Both the position numbers and the translations under genes were made by a program. A stretch of DNA of 64,000 bases from an uncultured Flavobacteriaceae bacterium (lineage in GTDB: Bacteria > Bacteroidota > Bacteroidia > Flavobacteriales > Flavobacteriaceae): NCBI GenBank assembly GCA_947498845.1, contig CANMLX010000006.1, positions 1 through 64,000 of the forward strand, written 5' to 3'. This document shows, piece by piece, positions 25,793-36,079 of the stretch; positions within the stretch are counted from its first letter, which is position 1, and every line of letters begins with the position of its first letter. The notes beneath the pieces are model-generated. The model saw only the letters and a program-made list of their open reading frames with translations, was not told the origin of the DNA and ran no database searches.

Positions 25793-26422
25793 ATGAAATC
25801 AAAATTTTATAAAGCTACTTTATTTTTATTCTTAACCTTAAATTTCTTAATATCTAAATCTTGGTCTCAAAATAAAGACAGTATACAAACTCAAAAAAAG
25901 TACTTTATTCAAGCCAATGAGCTTTTGGCTAACAACGAATTAAACGCTGCCATATATTATTTCCATTTTGCTCAAAAAGAGTTACCTAAAACTAATCTTG
26001 GAAAATTATCAATAAAAAAAATAGACTCCTTAACTTTAATTGTAAGAGAAAAATTCATCAAAAAAATCCAAGGCGAATGGAATTGGTTAGAAACAGGAAC
26101 TAATTGGAGGGTTGAAGAAACTCCTAAATCTAAAAACATAAACAAAACACTGGTAATAAAAGGACAAAATATCTCAATTTATGAAAAAGCAAAATCTGAT
26201 TCAACCTTAATTGAATTTGGAAAAATAAAATTTGTAAATGCTACTCCTAAATACCCTCCAATTGTTGAAGATTTCACTTTTTTAGACAATCTTATTTGGA
26301 CTTTCAATTTTAAAGATGATAATCAAACCTTAATCATGAGAAATACAGGAAAAATAGTAAATACAGAAAGAACCCTTTTAGGATGTGGAAACATAGCTTT
26401 AAAATTCGTTAAAAAGTATTAA
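25793..26422 (+). CDS. Secreted protein of unknown function (lipocalin-like C-terminal half)
   Basis: About 209 residues with a signal peptide ending near SKSWSQ. The N-terminal part (about 25-85) is helical and TPR-like (FIQANELLANNELNAAIYYF); the C-terminal part (about 90-208) is beta-rich with IQGEWNWLETGTNW, reminiscent of lipocalin-like domains. No specific family was recognised. The start at ATG 25793 is preferred over an upstream in-frame start at 25754, which would overlap zur and place charged residues before the signal. It follows zur by 13 bp. Confidence 0.65.
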   Translation: MKSKFYKATLFLFLTLNFLISKSWSQNKDSIQTQKKYFIQANELLANNELNAAIYYFHFAQKELPKTNLGKLSIKKIDSLTLIVREKFIKKIQGEWNWLETGTNWRVEETPKSKNINKTLVIKGQNISIYEKAKSDSTLIEFGKIKFVNATPKYPPIVEDFTFLDNLIWTFNFKDDNQTLIMRNTGKIVNTERTLLGCGNIALKFVKKY

Positions 26423-26601
26423 GTGTATAGAAAATATTTAATCATTATAATACCTATACTAATAAGATTTCTATAATTTTATTACAAGTAATATTTATCT
26501 TATCACTATTCTATCTTACCTTCTAAAAGGCTCTTATTTTAAGTAAAAAACTATTCTAATTTTAAAAAACTACATTTGATATAAAATATAAAGTATTTAC
26601 T

Positions 26602-29097
26602 ATGGTGTTTTTGGGAATTGTAATAATCATTTTTCTAATAATTATAAATAATAATATTAATTCAAAATTTAAACATCTTAATAGAGTTATAGATGATTTA
26701 AGAAGAAAAGTTTCTTACTTACAACAAAAGAGCGAAACTCAAAAAACCATACCCAATCAAGATATTAAAAGAGATCAACCGATTGTTGAAACTCCTACTA
26801 CCAAAACCCCTTTAAGCAAACCTACTAGTACTAAGGAAATTGAAAAAGTAATAGATACAAACAAAGTACCTCCAAAAAAACCAATAACACCTAAACCTAT
26901 AATAGCAACCTCTTCTACAAGAGAAAAAACACCTGTTCCTGTAAAGAAAAAAGAAGCTACAAAAAAAGCGCCTAAAAAACCTTGGATAGAGACGTTTAAA
27001 GAAAAAAATCCAGATTTAGAGAAGTTTATAGGTGAAAATCTTATTAATAAAATTGGGATATTAATTTTAGTTCTTGGTATTAGCTTCTTTGTTAAGTATG
27101 CCATAGATAAAGATTGGATTAACGAACCTGCTAGAGTGGGCATTGGCATTCTATGTGGTTCACTAGTTATGGGAATTGCGCACAAGTTAAAGAAAAACTA
27201 TGCCGCTTTTAGCTCTGTTCTTGTAGCTGGCGCTATAAGTATATTTTATTTTACAATTTACATTGCCTTTAATGAATATCAACTCTTTAGTCAAACAGTA
27301 GCTTTTGTTTTAATGACTATTATTACAGCTTTTAGCACATTAGTCTCTCTGTCATACAATAGACAGGAATTAGCTATTTTATCATTAATAGGTGGGTTCG
27401 CTGTTCCATTTATGATAAGTACAGGAGAGGGTAATTATATTGTCCTGTTTACATATATCGCAATTTTAAATATTGGCATACTCGCTATATCCTATTTTAA
27501 GAAATGGAAAATTGCCACAATACTCGCATTTATTTTTACAATAGTTTTATTTTCTGGTTGGTATTTTACATCTGTAAAAGATTCTGATTTTTCGTATTCT
27601 GGAGCTTTAATTTTCGCAACACTATTTTATTTTATATTTAGTATTACCATTGTTTTAAATAATCTAAAAAATAAAGGTGTATTTTCTAAAATTGAATATT
27701 GTATTTTAATGATAAATACATTTTATTTCTTTGGAATTGGCATGGTGATCCTTAAACAATGGGGCTCAAATTTTGCAGGATTATTTACTTTATTATTGGC
27801 TATTTACAATGTTGTTTATGCCACTATATTATTCAAAAAATTTGGTTTAGACAAAAACGCCATTTACCTTTTATTAGGCCTAGCGCTTACTTTTGTTACA
27901 CTTACAATACCCATTCAATTTGAAGGGAACCAAATAACTATTTTTTGGGCTTGTGAAGCTGTTTTGTTATTCTGGTTATCTCAAAAATCTAAAATTAAAT
28001 CTTTTAAATTAAGTGCTATTATTGTTCAAATTCTAGCGCTCATTAGTTTATTCATAGATTGGAAAAGATATTTTATATCTGAGGAATTTACTATTATTCT
28101 CAATCCATTATTTATTTCTAGTGTTATAGTTAGTATATCCTTATTCTTTACATATTGGCTAATAAAAAACGATAAAGATGTTATTACCAAATTCTTTATA
28201 CTAGATATAAAATTTTATAGAGCTATTTTATTAATAGTAGCTATTATAACTACTTATTTTACTGGAATTTTAGAAATTAATTACCAAGCTTCTCAATTTT
28301 TAGAAAACAAAGCCTCCATAATATCTTTTCCAGCGACATACCACTTTGTTTTTATTTCTGTGCTTTTATTTTTAGTGTTAAAATTAAAACAAACTAAAAT
28401 AGCAAAAGGCGTGTTTGTTGCTAGTGTTATTTCAATAATAACCTACATATTGATTTTTTACAAATTACCAACAAATGAAATAATTGAAAACCTAAATAAA
28501 GGAACGTTTTCTAAATATGCTTTTTACTTTCATTACATTATTTTAGGATGTTTAATATATTTAGGGATAGCACTCTTTAGTAAAACAAAAGTTTTATTTA
28601 AACTAAACCCTAAAAAAAGTAAATGGCTCACTTGGGTTTTTATTTTTGCAATTGTCTATGTATTTAGTAACGAAATTATGGTACATAACCTAAGCTTCTC
28701 TAATGTTTTAGATACTAGTGAGTTGGCTACTAAATTCCCAAAGCCTTATGAATCATATCAAAAACGTCTTTTTATTTCCAATACAATACAAGAAAGGCAA
28801 TCTCAGGTTATTAAGATAGGATACCCAATATTGTGGGGCGTTTTCTCTTTTATATTCTTAATAGTAGGTATTAGAAGGCAATGGAAAGTATTAAGAATTA
28901 TAGCGCTTTCCTTACTTGGAATAACAATCCTAAAATTATTTATTTACGATATAAATAATGTTTCTGAAACTGGTAAAATAATAGCATTTATACTTTTAGG
29001 TATTTTAATCTTAATTATATCATTTGTATATCAAAAAATAAAAAAATTAGTTGTTGATGAAGCACCAGAAAATCAAGACAAAGATGAAAATATATAG
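26602..29097 (+). CDS. DUF2339 polytopic membrane protein
   Basis: An 831-residue protein with an N-terminal TM helix, a Lys/Pro/Thr-rich linker (about 50-130), then GENLINKIGILILVLGISFFVKYAID, the hallmark of DUF2339, and about 20 further hydrophobic helices. The function of the family is unknown. It overlaps the DUF3999 gene by 14 bp; the two families commonly occur side by side and may form one envelope complex. No promoter was recognised upstream. Confidence 0.85.
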   Translation: MVFLGIVIIIFLIIINNNINSKFKHLNRVIDDLRRKVSYLQQKSETQKTIPNQDIKRDQPIVETPTTKTPLSKPTSTKEIEKVIDTNKVPPKKPITPKPIIATSSTREKTPVPVKKKEATKKAPKKPWIETFKEKNPDLEKFIGENLINKIGILILVLGISFFVKYAIDKDWINEPARVGIGILCGSLVMGIAHKLKKNYAAFSSVLVAGAISIFYFTIYIAFNEYQLFSQTVAFVLMTIITAFSTLVSLSYNRQELAILSLIGGFAVPFMISTGEGNYIVLFTYIAILNIGILAISYFKKWKIATILAFIFTIVLFSGWYFTSVKDSDFSYSGALIFATLFYFIFSITIVLNNLKNKGVFSKIEYCILMINTFYFFGIGMVILKQWGSNFAGLFTLLLAIYNVVYATILFKKFGLDKNAIYLLLGLALTFVTLTIPIQFEGNQITIFWACEAVLLFWLSQKSKIKSFKLSAIIVQILALISLFIDWKRYFISEEFTIILNPLFISSVIVSISLFFTYWLIKNDKDVITKFFILDIKFYRAILLIVAIITTYFTGILEINYQASQFLENKASIISFPATYHFVFISVLLFLVLKLKQTKIAKGVFVASVISIITYILIFYKLPTNEIIENLNKGTFSKYAFYFHYIILGCLIYLGIALFSKTKVLFKLNPKKSKWLTWVFIFAIVYVFSNEIMVHNLSFSNVLDTSELATKFPKPYESYQKRLFISNTIQERQSQVIKIGYPILWGVFSFIFLIVGIRRQWKVLRIIALSLLGITILKLFIYDINNVSETGKIIAFILLGILILIISFVYQKIKKLVVDEAPENQDKDENI

Positions 29098-30298
29098 TTT
29101 AGTAATTACACTTTTTATTGTACTTAGTAGTTTTTCTCAAACTCATAAAGGCGCTATAGCTCCTGTTAAAGAAAATGGTATCCAAAAAATTATATTACCT
29201 TCTAATGTGCGATCGGCAACAAAGGAAAACTTTAATTTCTTAAGAATTAAGGATTCACAAAAAGAAGATGTGCCATACACTCTAATTTATAATACGAATA
29301 AAGTTTTTTCTACTTTTTCTCCTGTGAAAATTATTTCAAAAAAAGTAATTGCAGATTCCATAACCGCTATTCTATTAGAAAATAAAAACCTAAATATATG
29401 GGATCACATTACTTTACGAATAGCCAATACAAAAATCACAAAAACATACACTGTTTTTGGTAGTAATGATCGTAAAAATTGGTTTGGACTTGTTTCTAAT
29501 AAAACATTAGACAACTTAAATTCAAAAACTAAAACAAGTGTAGAAAAAACAATTAACCTACCCCTTAATTCTTATCAATTTTTGCGTATAGATTTTAACG
29601 ATAAAAAAGCACTTCCAATAAATGTTTTAGGCATTGGTATTTATAAAAATAAATTTTTTACGCAAACCCCAGTTAAACTTGCTTTTTTTCAACAAAACAT
29701 AACAAATTTAAAAGACAAAAAAGTCACTCAAATAAAATTTAGAGCACAAAGCCCTCATAAAATTAATACCATTTCTTTTAATGTTAATACTAATTTCTTT
29801 TTAAGAAAAGCAAGCGTAATAGTGGAGAGAGAGCGTAGTGTAAAAAAACGTATTGAATCCTATAGAGAGGAATTATTTCATTTTCAATTAAATTCAAATA
29901 ATTCCAATTCTTTTAACATACATAATTTAAATGAAAAGGAATTTATTATTGAAATTGAAAACGAAGATAATCCGCCTCTAGATATAGAAAGCATAAGCTT
30001 TTTTCAGCATCCAATATATCTTGTTACCAATTTAGAACAAAATAAAAAATACGCGATAGTTATAGATACTACGCTAACTAAACCTAAATACGATATTGGT
30101 AATTTTATTTCTAAGCAAACAGATACTATTAGGGAAACTTCAATTTCTAACTTTAATAAAATCAAAGAAAACACACGCTCCCCTAAATCCATTCCTTTTT
30201 GGCAAACGAAACTGTTTATGTGGAGCTGTATTGTAATAGGCGGTATTTTTGTTATTTACTTTTCCTTAAAACTTTTAAAGGATATTAATTTTAATTAA
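29084..30298 (+). CDS. DUF3999-family membrane-anchored protein
   Basis: About 404 residues: signal peptide (MKIYSLVITLFIVLSSFSQ), a large beta-rich periplasmic region with discoidin-like stretches (WDHITLRIANTKITKTYTVF, then DRKNWFGLVS), and a C-terminal TM helix (about 380-400) with a basic tail. ATG 29084 is chosen because the signal peptide starts there; the in-frame TTG at 29051 adds 11 hydrophilic residues. The family is usually found with DUF2339 and has no known function. Confidence 0.8.
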   Translation: MKIYSLVITLFIVLSSFSQTHKGAIAPVKENGIQKIILPSNVRSATKENFNFLRIKDSQKEDVPYTLIYNTNKVFSTFSPVKIISKKVIADSITAILLENKNLNIWDHITLRIANTKITKTYTVFGSNDRKNWFGLVSNKTLDNLNSKTKTSVEKTINLPLNSYQFLRIDFNDKKALPINVLGIGIYKNKFFTQTPVKLAFFQQNITNLKDKKVTQIKFRAQSPHKINTISFNVNTNFFLRKASVIVERERSVKKRIESYREELFHFQLNSNNSNSFNIHNLNEKEFIIEIENEDNPPLDIESISFFQHPIYLVTNLEQNKKYAIVIDTTLTKPKYDIGNFISKQTDTIRETSISNFNKIKENTRSPKSIPFWQTKLFMWSCIVIGGIFVIYFSLKLLKDINFN

Positions 30299-30373
30299 TA
30301 ATTCTGTTCAAAACCCCGTGAATAACTCTAAATTTTCACTATTAAATTTAGTTTAAATTACAGTTAAAAGACC

Positions 30374-30381
30374 TAAATTTG
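30374..30381 (+). promoter_or_regulatory. -7 element of purL
   Basis: TAAATTTG lies 32 bp before the purL ATG and matches TAnnTTTG exactly. A TTG at the expected -33 position is not present, so it may be a weaker or regulated promoter. No purine riboswitch fold is visible in the short leader. Confidence 0.5.
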
Positions 30382-30413
30382 CATTTTACTAAATCATACA
30401 AATCAAGTACATA

Positions 30414-33400
30414 ATGATTCATTTCTTTGGAAACGTAAACAGCAAAGTTTTTGCAGTTCAAACCACAAAAGAATTATCAACCGAAACGATATCGAAATTA
30501 ATGTGGCTTTTTGGAAACCAGCCTAAAATAGAACAAGCATCTTTAGATGCTTTTTTTGTTGGGCCCCGTGCAGCTATGATTACGCCTTGGAGTACCAATG
30601 CTGTAGAAATCACTCAAAATATGGGGGTTCTAGATATTATTAGGATTGAAGAATTTAAAGCTGTTCCAGACAATTTTAGTGATTTTGATCCTATGATTTC
30701 TGAGAAATTCAATGGCCTAAACCAAGAATCATTTACTATAAATATTACACCAGAACCAATAATTAATATTGAAGATATTGCAGCTTACAATGTGCAAGAA
30801 GGTCTATCATTAAGTAATGAAGAAGTTACTTATTTAGAAGGCGTTGCGAAAAAAATTGGTCGCCCTCTAACCGATTCTGAAGTTTTTGGTTTTTCTCAAG
30901 TAAATAGCGAGCACTGTCGTCATAAAATTTTCAACGGAACATTTGTTATAGATGGTGAAGAAAAGCCAACATCGCTATTTAAACTTATTAAAGAAACATC
31001 TAAACAACATCCTAACACTATTGTTTCGGCCTATAAAGACAATGTGGCTTTTATTAAGGGGCCTAAAGTAGAACAATTTGCACCTAAACGTGCCGATGTG
31101 CCAGATTACTATACCACGGAAGATTTTGATTCTGTAATCTCTCTTAAAGCCGAAACGCATAATTTCCCAACTACAGTAGAACCTTTTAATGGTGCTGCAA
31201 CAGGATCTGGAGGTGAAATTCGTGATAGACTCGCTGGTGGTAAAGGGTCTATCCCATTAGCTGGAACCGCAGTATATATGACCTCTTATTCGCGTTTAGA
31301 AGAAAACCGTCCATGGGAAAAAGGTGTAGACCAACGCGATTGGTTATATCAAACACCAATGGATATTTTAATAAAAGCATCTAATGGCGCTTCAGATTTT
31401 GGTAACAAATTTGGTCAGCCGCTTATTTGTGGTTCTGTATTAACCTTTGAACACGAAGAACATGCCCGTAAGCTTGGTTTCGATAAAGTAATCATGCAAG
31501 CAGGAGGTATTGGTTACGGAAAAGATGACCAAGCCATAAAAGACACACCTAAAACAGGTGATAAAATAGTAATTCTAGGTGGTGAAAATTACCGTATAGG
31601 TATGGGAGGTGCAGCAGTGTCGTCTGCAGATACAGGTGCGTTTTCATCTGGTATAGAATTAAATGCCGTACAACGCTCTAATCCAGAAATGCAAAAGCGA
31701 GCAGCCAATGCTGTTCGTGGTATGGTTGAGAGTGAAGAAAACTTTATCGTTTCTATTCACGACCACGGTGCTGGAGGCCATTTAAATTGTTTAAGTGAAT
31801 TAGTAGAAGACACCGGAGGAAAAATAGACCTAGATGCTTTACCAGTAGGAGATCCTACACTTTCCGATAAGGAAATAATTGGGAATGAATCTCAAGAACG
31901 CATGGGACTAGTTATTGGAGAAAAACACATAGAAACATTACATAAAATAGCCGACCGTGAGCGTTCACCAATATATACCGTAGGTGATGTTACGGGTGAT
32001 AATCGTTTTACATTTCAGTCTAAAACAAAAGGCAATACACCTATGGATTTAGCGCTAGAAGATATGTTTGGGAGTTCGCCTAAAACTGTAATGACAGACA
32101 ATACTGTTAAAAGAAACTATAGCCCTATTAGTTACGATACCCATAATTTTCATGCCTATTTAGAACAAGTACTTCAATTAGAAGCAGTGGCATGTAAAGA
32201 TTGGCTAACAAACAAAGTAGATCGTTGTGTTGGTGGTAAAGTAGCCAAACAACAATGTGCTGGTCCATTACAACTGCCTTTAAATAATGTAGGTGTAATA
32301 GCGCTCGATTATAAAGGCAAAGAAGGTATAGCTACCTCCATTGGGCACTCCCCTATTTCAGGATTAATCGACCCTATAGCTGGAAGTAGAAATTCAATAA
32401 CCGAAGCGTTAACTAATATTATTTGGGCACCTCTTAAAGAGGGCTTAACATCTATTTCGTTATCAGCAAACTGGATGTGGCCCTGTAAAAATGAAGGCGA
32501 AGATGCGCGCTTATATCAAGCAGTAGAAGCTATTTCGCAATTCGCTATCGATTTAGGGATTAATGTTCCTACTGGAAAAGATTCGCTTTCCATGAAACAG
32601 AAATACCCCAATGAAGATGTTATTTCTCCCGGAACTGTAGTGATTTCGGCAGCAGCTAATTGTAACGATATTACCAAAGTGGTAGAACCGGTTTTCAAGA
32701 AAAAGGGTGGTGATATATATTATATCAATCTATCCCAAGATAGTTTTAAATTAGGAGGAAGCTCATTTGCTCAAATACTTAATAAAATTGGTAATGAAGC
32801 GCCAAATGTAAAAAATGCAGATTATGTTAAAACCGTGTTTAACACGATACAAGATTTAATTAGAAATGAACAAATTATAGCGGGACATGATGTGGCCTCA
32901 GGAGGATTAATTACAACACTATTAGAATTGTGTTTTGCCGATACTAATTTAGGAGCAGAGTTAGACCTAACTGGTTTAAATGAGCAAGATTCTATTAAGT
33001 TATTATTCTCAGAAAATGCTGGTATTGTTATTCAAACGACTGATAATTCAATTGAAAACATATTATCCAAAGCACATGTTAAGTTTTTCAATATTGGAAA
33101 AGTTGTTGAAGGTAATTCTCTAAATATTGTTAATGGTACTGATACTTTTAAGCTTGACGTTTCAAAATTAAGAGACACTTGGTATAAAACATCCTACCTA
33201 TTAGATCAAAAACAAACAGCAAATGGACTAGCAGAAGACAGATTTAACAACTATAAAAACCAACCATTACAATACATATTCCCAAAACATTTTACAGGGA
33301 AACTCCCCTTTCCCTTTGGGGAAGGTCGGGATGGGGCACCTAAAGCGGCAATTCTCCGTGAAAAAGGCTCAAATTCTGAACGTGAAATGGCTAACGCTAT

Positions 33401-34082
33401 GTATTTAGCTGGTTTTGATGTTAAGGATGTCCACATGACCGATTTAATTTCTGGTCGGGAAACGCTGGAAGATATTCAGTTTTTAGGAGCTGTTGGAGGG
33501 TTTTCTAATTCAGATGTTTTAGGCTCTGCCAAAGGATGGGCAGGCGCTATTAAATACAATGAAAAAGCAAATAAAGTTATTAAAGCCTTTTTTGCAAGAG
33601 AAGATACACTATCGGTTGGAATTTGTAATGGATGCCAACTTTGGATGGAATTAGATCTTATAAACCCAGATCATGAGACACATGGAAAAATGGATTATAA
33701 CACTTCTCATAAACACGAAAGTGCATTTACCTCTGTGAAAATTCAAGAAAATAATTCGGTGATGCTATCCAATCTCTCTGGAAGCACATTAGGTGTATGG
33801 ATTTCTCATGGTGAAGGGAAATTTAATTTACCATACTCAGAAGATAAGTATAACATTGTTGCTAAATATGGTTACGAGGGGTATCCTCACAATCCAAATG
33901 GTTCAGATTATAACACTGCCATGCTGTGTGATAAAACTGGACGCCATTTAGTTACTATGCCACATATAGAACGCTCCACATTCCAATGGAACTGGGCGCA
34001 CTATCCTGAAGAACGAAAAGACGACGTTTCTCCTTGGCTAGACGCTTTTGTCAATGCCAGAAAATGGATTGAAAACAGGTAA
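30414..34082 (+). CDS. purL: Phosphoribosylformylglycinamidine synthase, single-chain
   Basis: A 1222-residue fused FGAM synthase for de novo purine synthesis: N-terminal PurS-like part, linker, two AIRS-type halves (FSQVNSEHCRHKIFNG; AETHNFPTTVEPFNGAATG; SIHDHGAGGHLNCLSELVED), and a C-terminal class I glutaminase with the Cys nucleophile in VGICNGCQLW and HGEGKF later. Between the synthase and glutaminase parts, residues 964-974 (LPFPFGEGRDG) come from a GC-rich mobile palindrome inserted in frame at 33301-33336, where homologs have a different linker. The frame is intact, so the enzyme is expected to work. A terminator follows at 34104-34134. Confidence 0.95.
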   Translation: MIHFFGNVNSKVFAVQTTKELSTETISKLMWLFGNQPKIEQASLDAFFVGPRAAMITPWSTNAVEITQNMGVLDIIRIEEFKAVPDNFSDFDPMISEKFNGLNQESFTINITPEPIINIEDIAAYNVQEGLSLSNEEVTYLEGVAKKIGRPLTDSEVFGFSQVNSEHCRHKIFNGTFVIDGEEKPTSLFKLIKETSKQHPNTIVSAYKDNVAFIKGPKVEQFAPKRADVPDYYTTEDFDSVISLKAETHNFPTTVEPFNGAATGSGGEIRDRLAGGKGSIPLAGTAVYMTSYSRLEENRPWEKGVDQRDWLYQTPMDILIKASNGASDFGNKFGQPLICGSVLTFEHEEHARKLGFDKVIMQAGGIGYGKDDQAIKDTPKTGDKIVILGGENYRIGMGGAAVSSADTGAFSSGIELNAVQRSNPEMQKRAANAVRGMVESEENFIVSIHDHGAGGHLNCLSELVEDTGGKIDLDALPVGDPTLSDKEIIGNESQERMGLVIGEKHIETLHKIADRERSPIYTVGDVTGDNRFTFQSKTKGNTPMDLALEDMFGSSPKTVMTDNTVKRNYSPISYDTHNFHAYLEQVLQLEAVACKDWLTNKVDRCVGGKVAKQQCAGPLQLPLNNVGVIALDYKGKEGIATSIGHSPISGLIDPIAGSRNSITEALTNIIWAPLKEGLTSISLSANWMWPCKNEGEDARLYQAVEAISQFAIDLGINVPTGKDSLSMKQKYPNEDVISPGTVVISAAANCNDITKVVEPVFKKKGGDIYYINLSQDSFKLGGSSFAQILNKIGNEAPNVKNADYVKTVFNTIQDLIRNEQIIAGHDVASGGLITTLLELCFADTNLGAELDLTGLNEQDSIKLLFSENAGIVIQTTDNSIENILSKAHVKFFNIGKVVEGNSLNIVNGTDTFKLDVSKLRDTWYKTSYLLDQKQTANGLAEDRFNNYKNQPLQYIFPKHFTGKLPFPFGEGRDGAPKAAILREKGSNSEREMANAMYLAGFDVKDVHMTDLISGRETLEDIQFLGAVGGFSNSDVLGSAKGWAGAIKYNEKANKVIKAFFAREDTLSVGICNGCQLWMELDLINPDHETHGKMDYNTSHKHESAFTSVKIQENNSVMLSNLSGSTLGVWISHGEGKFNLPYSEDKYNIVAKYGYEGYPHNPNGSDYNTAMLCDKTGRHLVTMPHIERSTFQWNWAHYPEERKDDVSPWLDAFVNARKWIENR
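33301..33336 (+). repeat. GC-rich palindromic repeat inserted in frame in purL
   Basis: CTCCCCTTTCCCTTTGGGGA followed by AGG and a GGGATGGGG tail. It is the same family as the copies at 38950, 39025, 40248, 40335, 51009 and 51101. It is read as LPFPFGEGRDG in PurL. Confidence 0.8.
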
Positions 34083-34103
34083 TTTTAAACAAATTTTTAT
34101 ATT

Positions 34104-34134
34104 AAAAGGGTTTCTATTACGAAATCCTTTTTTT
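34104..34134 (+). terminator. Terminator after purL
   Basis: Stem AAAAGGGTTTC / GAAATCCTTTT (one G-T pair) with a 6-nt loop and T-run, 22 bp after the purL stop codon. Confidence 0.75.
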
Positions 34135-34198
34135 ATTCCTTGTTTGAATATCATATTTTAATTCCCTATTTTGCATAAAAAGCTTAAAAAAGCCCTTT

Positions 34199-35968
34199 AT
34201 GATTGAAGTAACACGACTTTTTGATTTCCCTTATTACCAATTAGAAAATAAACCAAACGATGCTGCATTGGTTACAAAATATGATGGTAAATGGATAAAA
34301 ACATCCACTCAAGAATATATTGATAAAGCAAACGCTATTAGTCGCGCTTTATTAAAACTTGGAGTTAAAAAAGACGATAAAATCGCTGTTATTTCTTCTA
34401 CTAACAGAACCGAATGGAATATTGTTGATATTGGCATTCTTCAACTTGGAGCTCAAAACATACCCATTTACCCTACGATTTCTGCCGAGGATTACGAGTA
34501 CGTTTTAAATCATAGTGAATCTATATATTGTTTTGTATCAGACGAAGAAGTCCTTGAAAAAGTAAACAAAGTAAAAGCGAATACAAAATTAAAAGATGTA
34601 TATGCTTTCAATAATATTGAAGGCTGTAAACATTATTCAGAATTATTAGAACTTGGAGCAGATACGTCTAATCAAAATGAAGTTGAAATAAGGAAAAACA
34701 AAGTAAAATCATCAGATTTAGCAACTATAATATATACTTCTGGCACAACAGGAAAACCAAAAGGCGTTATGTTATCGCACTGGAATATAACAAGTAATGC
34801 GCTTGATAGTTCTAAAAGAGTCCCCTTAATAAAAGGAGAAAATAGAGTCCTTAGTTTTTTGCCTATTTGCCACATTTTTGAGCGATTACTTATCTATGTG
34901 TATCAATATGCTGGCACATCCATATACTTTGCAGAAGGTTTAGATAAAATAGGAGACAATACCAAAGAAATCAAGCCACACTTAATGAGTGTAGTGCCTA
35001 GGCTTCTTGAAAAAGTTTATGATAAAATCATGGCTAAAGCTGAAGATTTAAGCGGTATAAAAAAGCGCTTATTTTATTGGGCACTTAGCTTAGGTGAAAA
35101 ATGGGAACCTTACAGAAAAAATGGTGCTTGGTACGAATTTAATTTAAGTATTGCCAATAAGCTTGTTTTTAGCAAATGGAGGGAAGCATTGGGAGGCGAA
35201 TTACACACAATGGTATCTGGAAGTGCAGCTTTACAACCGCGTTTGGCTAGAATATTTAGTGCCGCAGGGATGCAAATTATGGAAGGCTATGGTTTAACCG
35301 AAACCTCACCAGTAATTTCTGTAGGTAAATATGATAATAATATGCTAAAAATAGGTTGTGTTGGAAAACCTATTGATAATGTCGACATTAAAATTGCCGA
35401 GGATGGAGAAATACTCATCAAAGGTCCAAATGTGATGATGGGCTATTATAAAAATCCAGAAAAAACTACTAGTGTAATGAGTGGCGATTATTTTCACACA
35501 GGCGATAAAGGCGAACTCGATCCAGATGGTTTCTTAAAAATTACGGGTAGAAAAAAAGAAATGTTTAAAACCTCTGGTGGAAAATACATTATACCTACCC
35601 TACTGGAAAACGAACTAAAGCAATCCCGTTTTATAGAACAAATAATCGTTATAGGAGAAGGCAGAAAAATGCCTACGGCACTAATTCAACCTAATTTTGA
35701 ATTTGTTAAAGAATGGATTGAAAAAAAGGAGCACCCTATAAAACAATCTAATGAAGCAATTTGTTCTTCTGAAATTGTAATCTCAAGAATCCAGAAAGAA
35801 GTTGATAAATGCAATGAAAAGTTCGGGAAATGGGAACAAATTAAAAAATTTGAATTGACTCCCGAAGTTTGGTCTATAGATTCTGGTCACCTTACACCTA
35901 CCATGAAAATGAGAAGAAGTATCATTAAAGAAATGTATAATGATCTTATTGAAAAAATTTACAGCTAG
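34199..35968 (+). CDS. Long-chain fatty-acid CoA ligase (AMP-forming)
   Basis: A 589-residue ANL-superfamily enzyme of the long-chain acyl-CoA synthetase group. AMP-binding P-loop IIYTSGTTGKPKGVMLSH, A5 motif MEGYGLTETSPV, hinge region YFHTGDKGELDPDGFLKITG followed by RKKEMFKTSGGKYI with the catalytic Lys. It activates fatty acids with ATP and CoA for beta-oxidation or lipid synthesis. It precedes the MarR-fadN-fadA-fadE set by 90 bp, in the same direction, supporting a degradative role. Confidence 0.9.
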   Translation: MIEVTRLFDFPYYQLENKPNDAALVTKYDGKWIKTSTQEYIDKANAISRALLKLGVKKDDKIAVISSTNRTEWNIVDIGILQLGAQNIPIYPTISAEDYEYVLNHSESIYCFVSDEEVLEKVNKVKANTKLKDVYAFNNIEGCKHYSELLELGADTSNQNEVEIRKNKVKSSDLATIIYTSGTTGKPKGVMLSHWNITSNALDSSKRVPLIKGENRVLSFLPICHIFERLLIYVYQYAGTSIYFAEGLDKIGDNTKEIKPHLMSVVPRLLEKVYDKIMAKAEDLSGIKKRLFYWALSLGEKWEPYRKNGAWYEFNLSIANKLVFSKWREALGGELHTMVSGSAALQPRLARIFSAAGMQIMEGYGLTETSPVISVGKYDNNMLKIGCVGKPIDNVDIKIAEDGEILIKGPNVMMGYYKNPEKTTSVMSGDYFHTGDKGELDPDGFLKITGRKKEMFKTSGGKYIIPTLLENELKQSRFIEQIIVIGEGRKMPTALIQPNFEFVKEWIEKKEHPIKQSNEAICSSEIVISRIQKEVDKCNEKFGKWEQIKKFELTPEVWSIDSGHLTPTMKMRRSIIKEMYNDLIEKIYS

Positions 35969-36028
35969 ACCAAAAACCTAATCCCTTTTTGTACCAAAAA
36001 TCTTTCATGTAAGAATTTTGTGTTTTTT

Positions 36029-36061
36029 ACTATGCGTGCATAGTATTTTTTATTATATTTG
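36029..36061 (+). promoter_or_regulatory. MarR/fad operon promoter with palindromic operator candidate
   Basis: The palindrome ACTATGCGTGCATAGT (36029-36044, 7-bp arms, 2-bp centre) lies 9 bp upstream of TATATTTG (36054-36061), a consensus -7 element. The palindrome therefore occupies the -33 to -15 region, where no normal -33 TTG is seen. The MarR start codon follows at 36080. Autoregulation by the adjacent MarR protein is inferred. Confidence 0.65.
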
Positions 36062-36079
36062 ATAAATCTAACTCTCGAG

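Noticed and set aside
26775..27185. Minus-strand frame of 136 residues inside the DUF2339 gene
   Set aside because: Antisense shadow of the Lys/Pro/Thr-rich linker and first helices of a well-supported gene.
33290..33340. Possible frameshift or misassembly in purL
   Set aside because: The unusual residues come from a complete in-frame repeat copy; the reading frame and conserved motifs continue on both sides.
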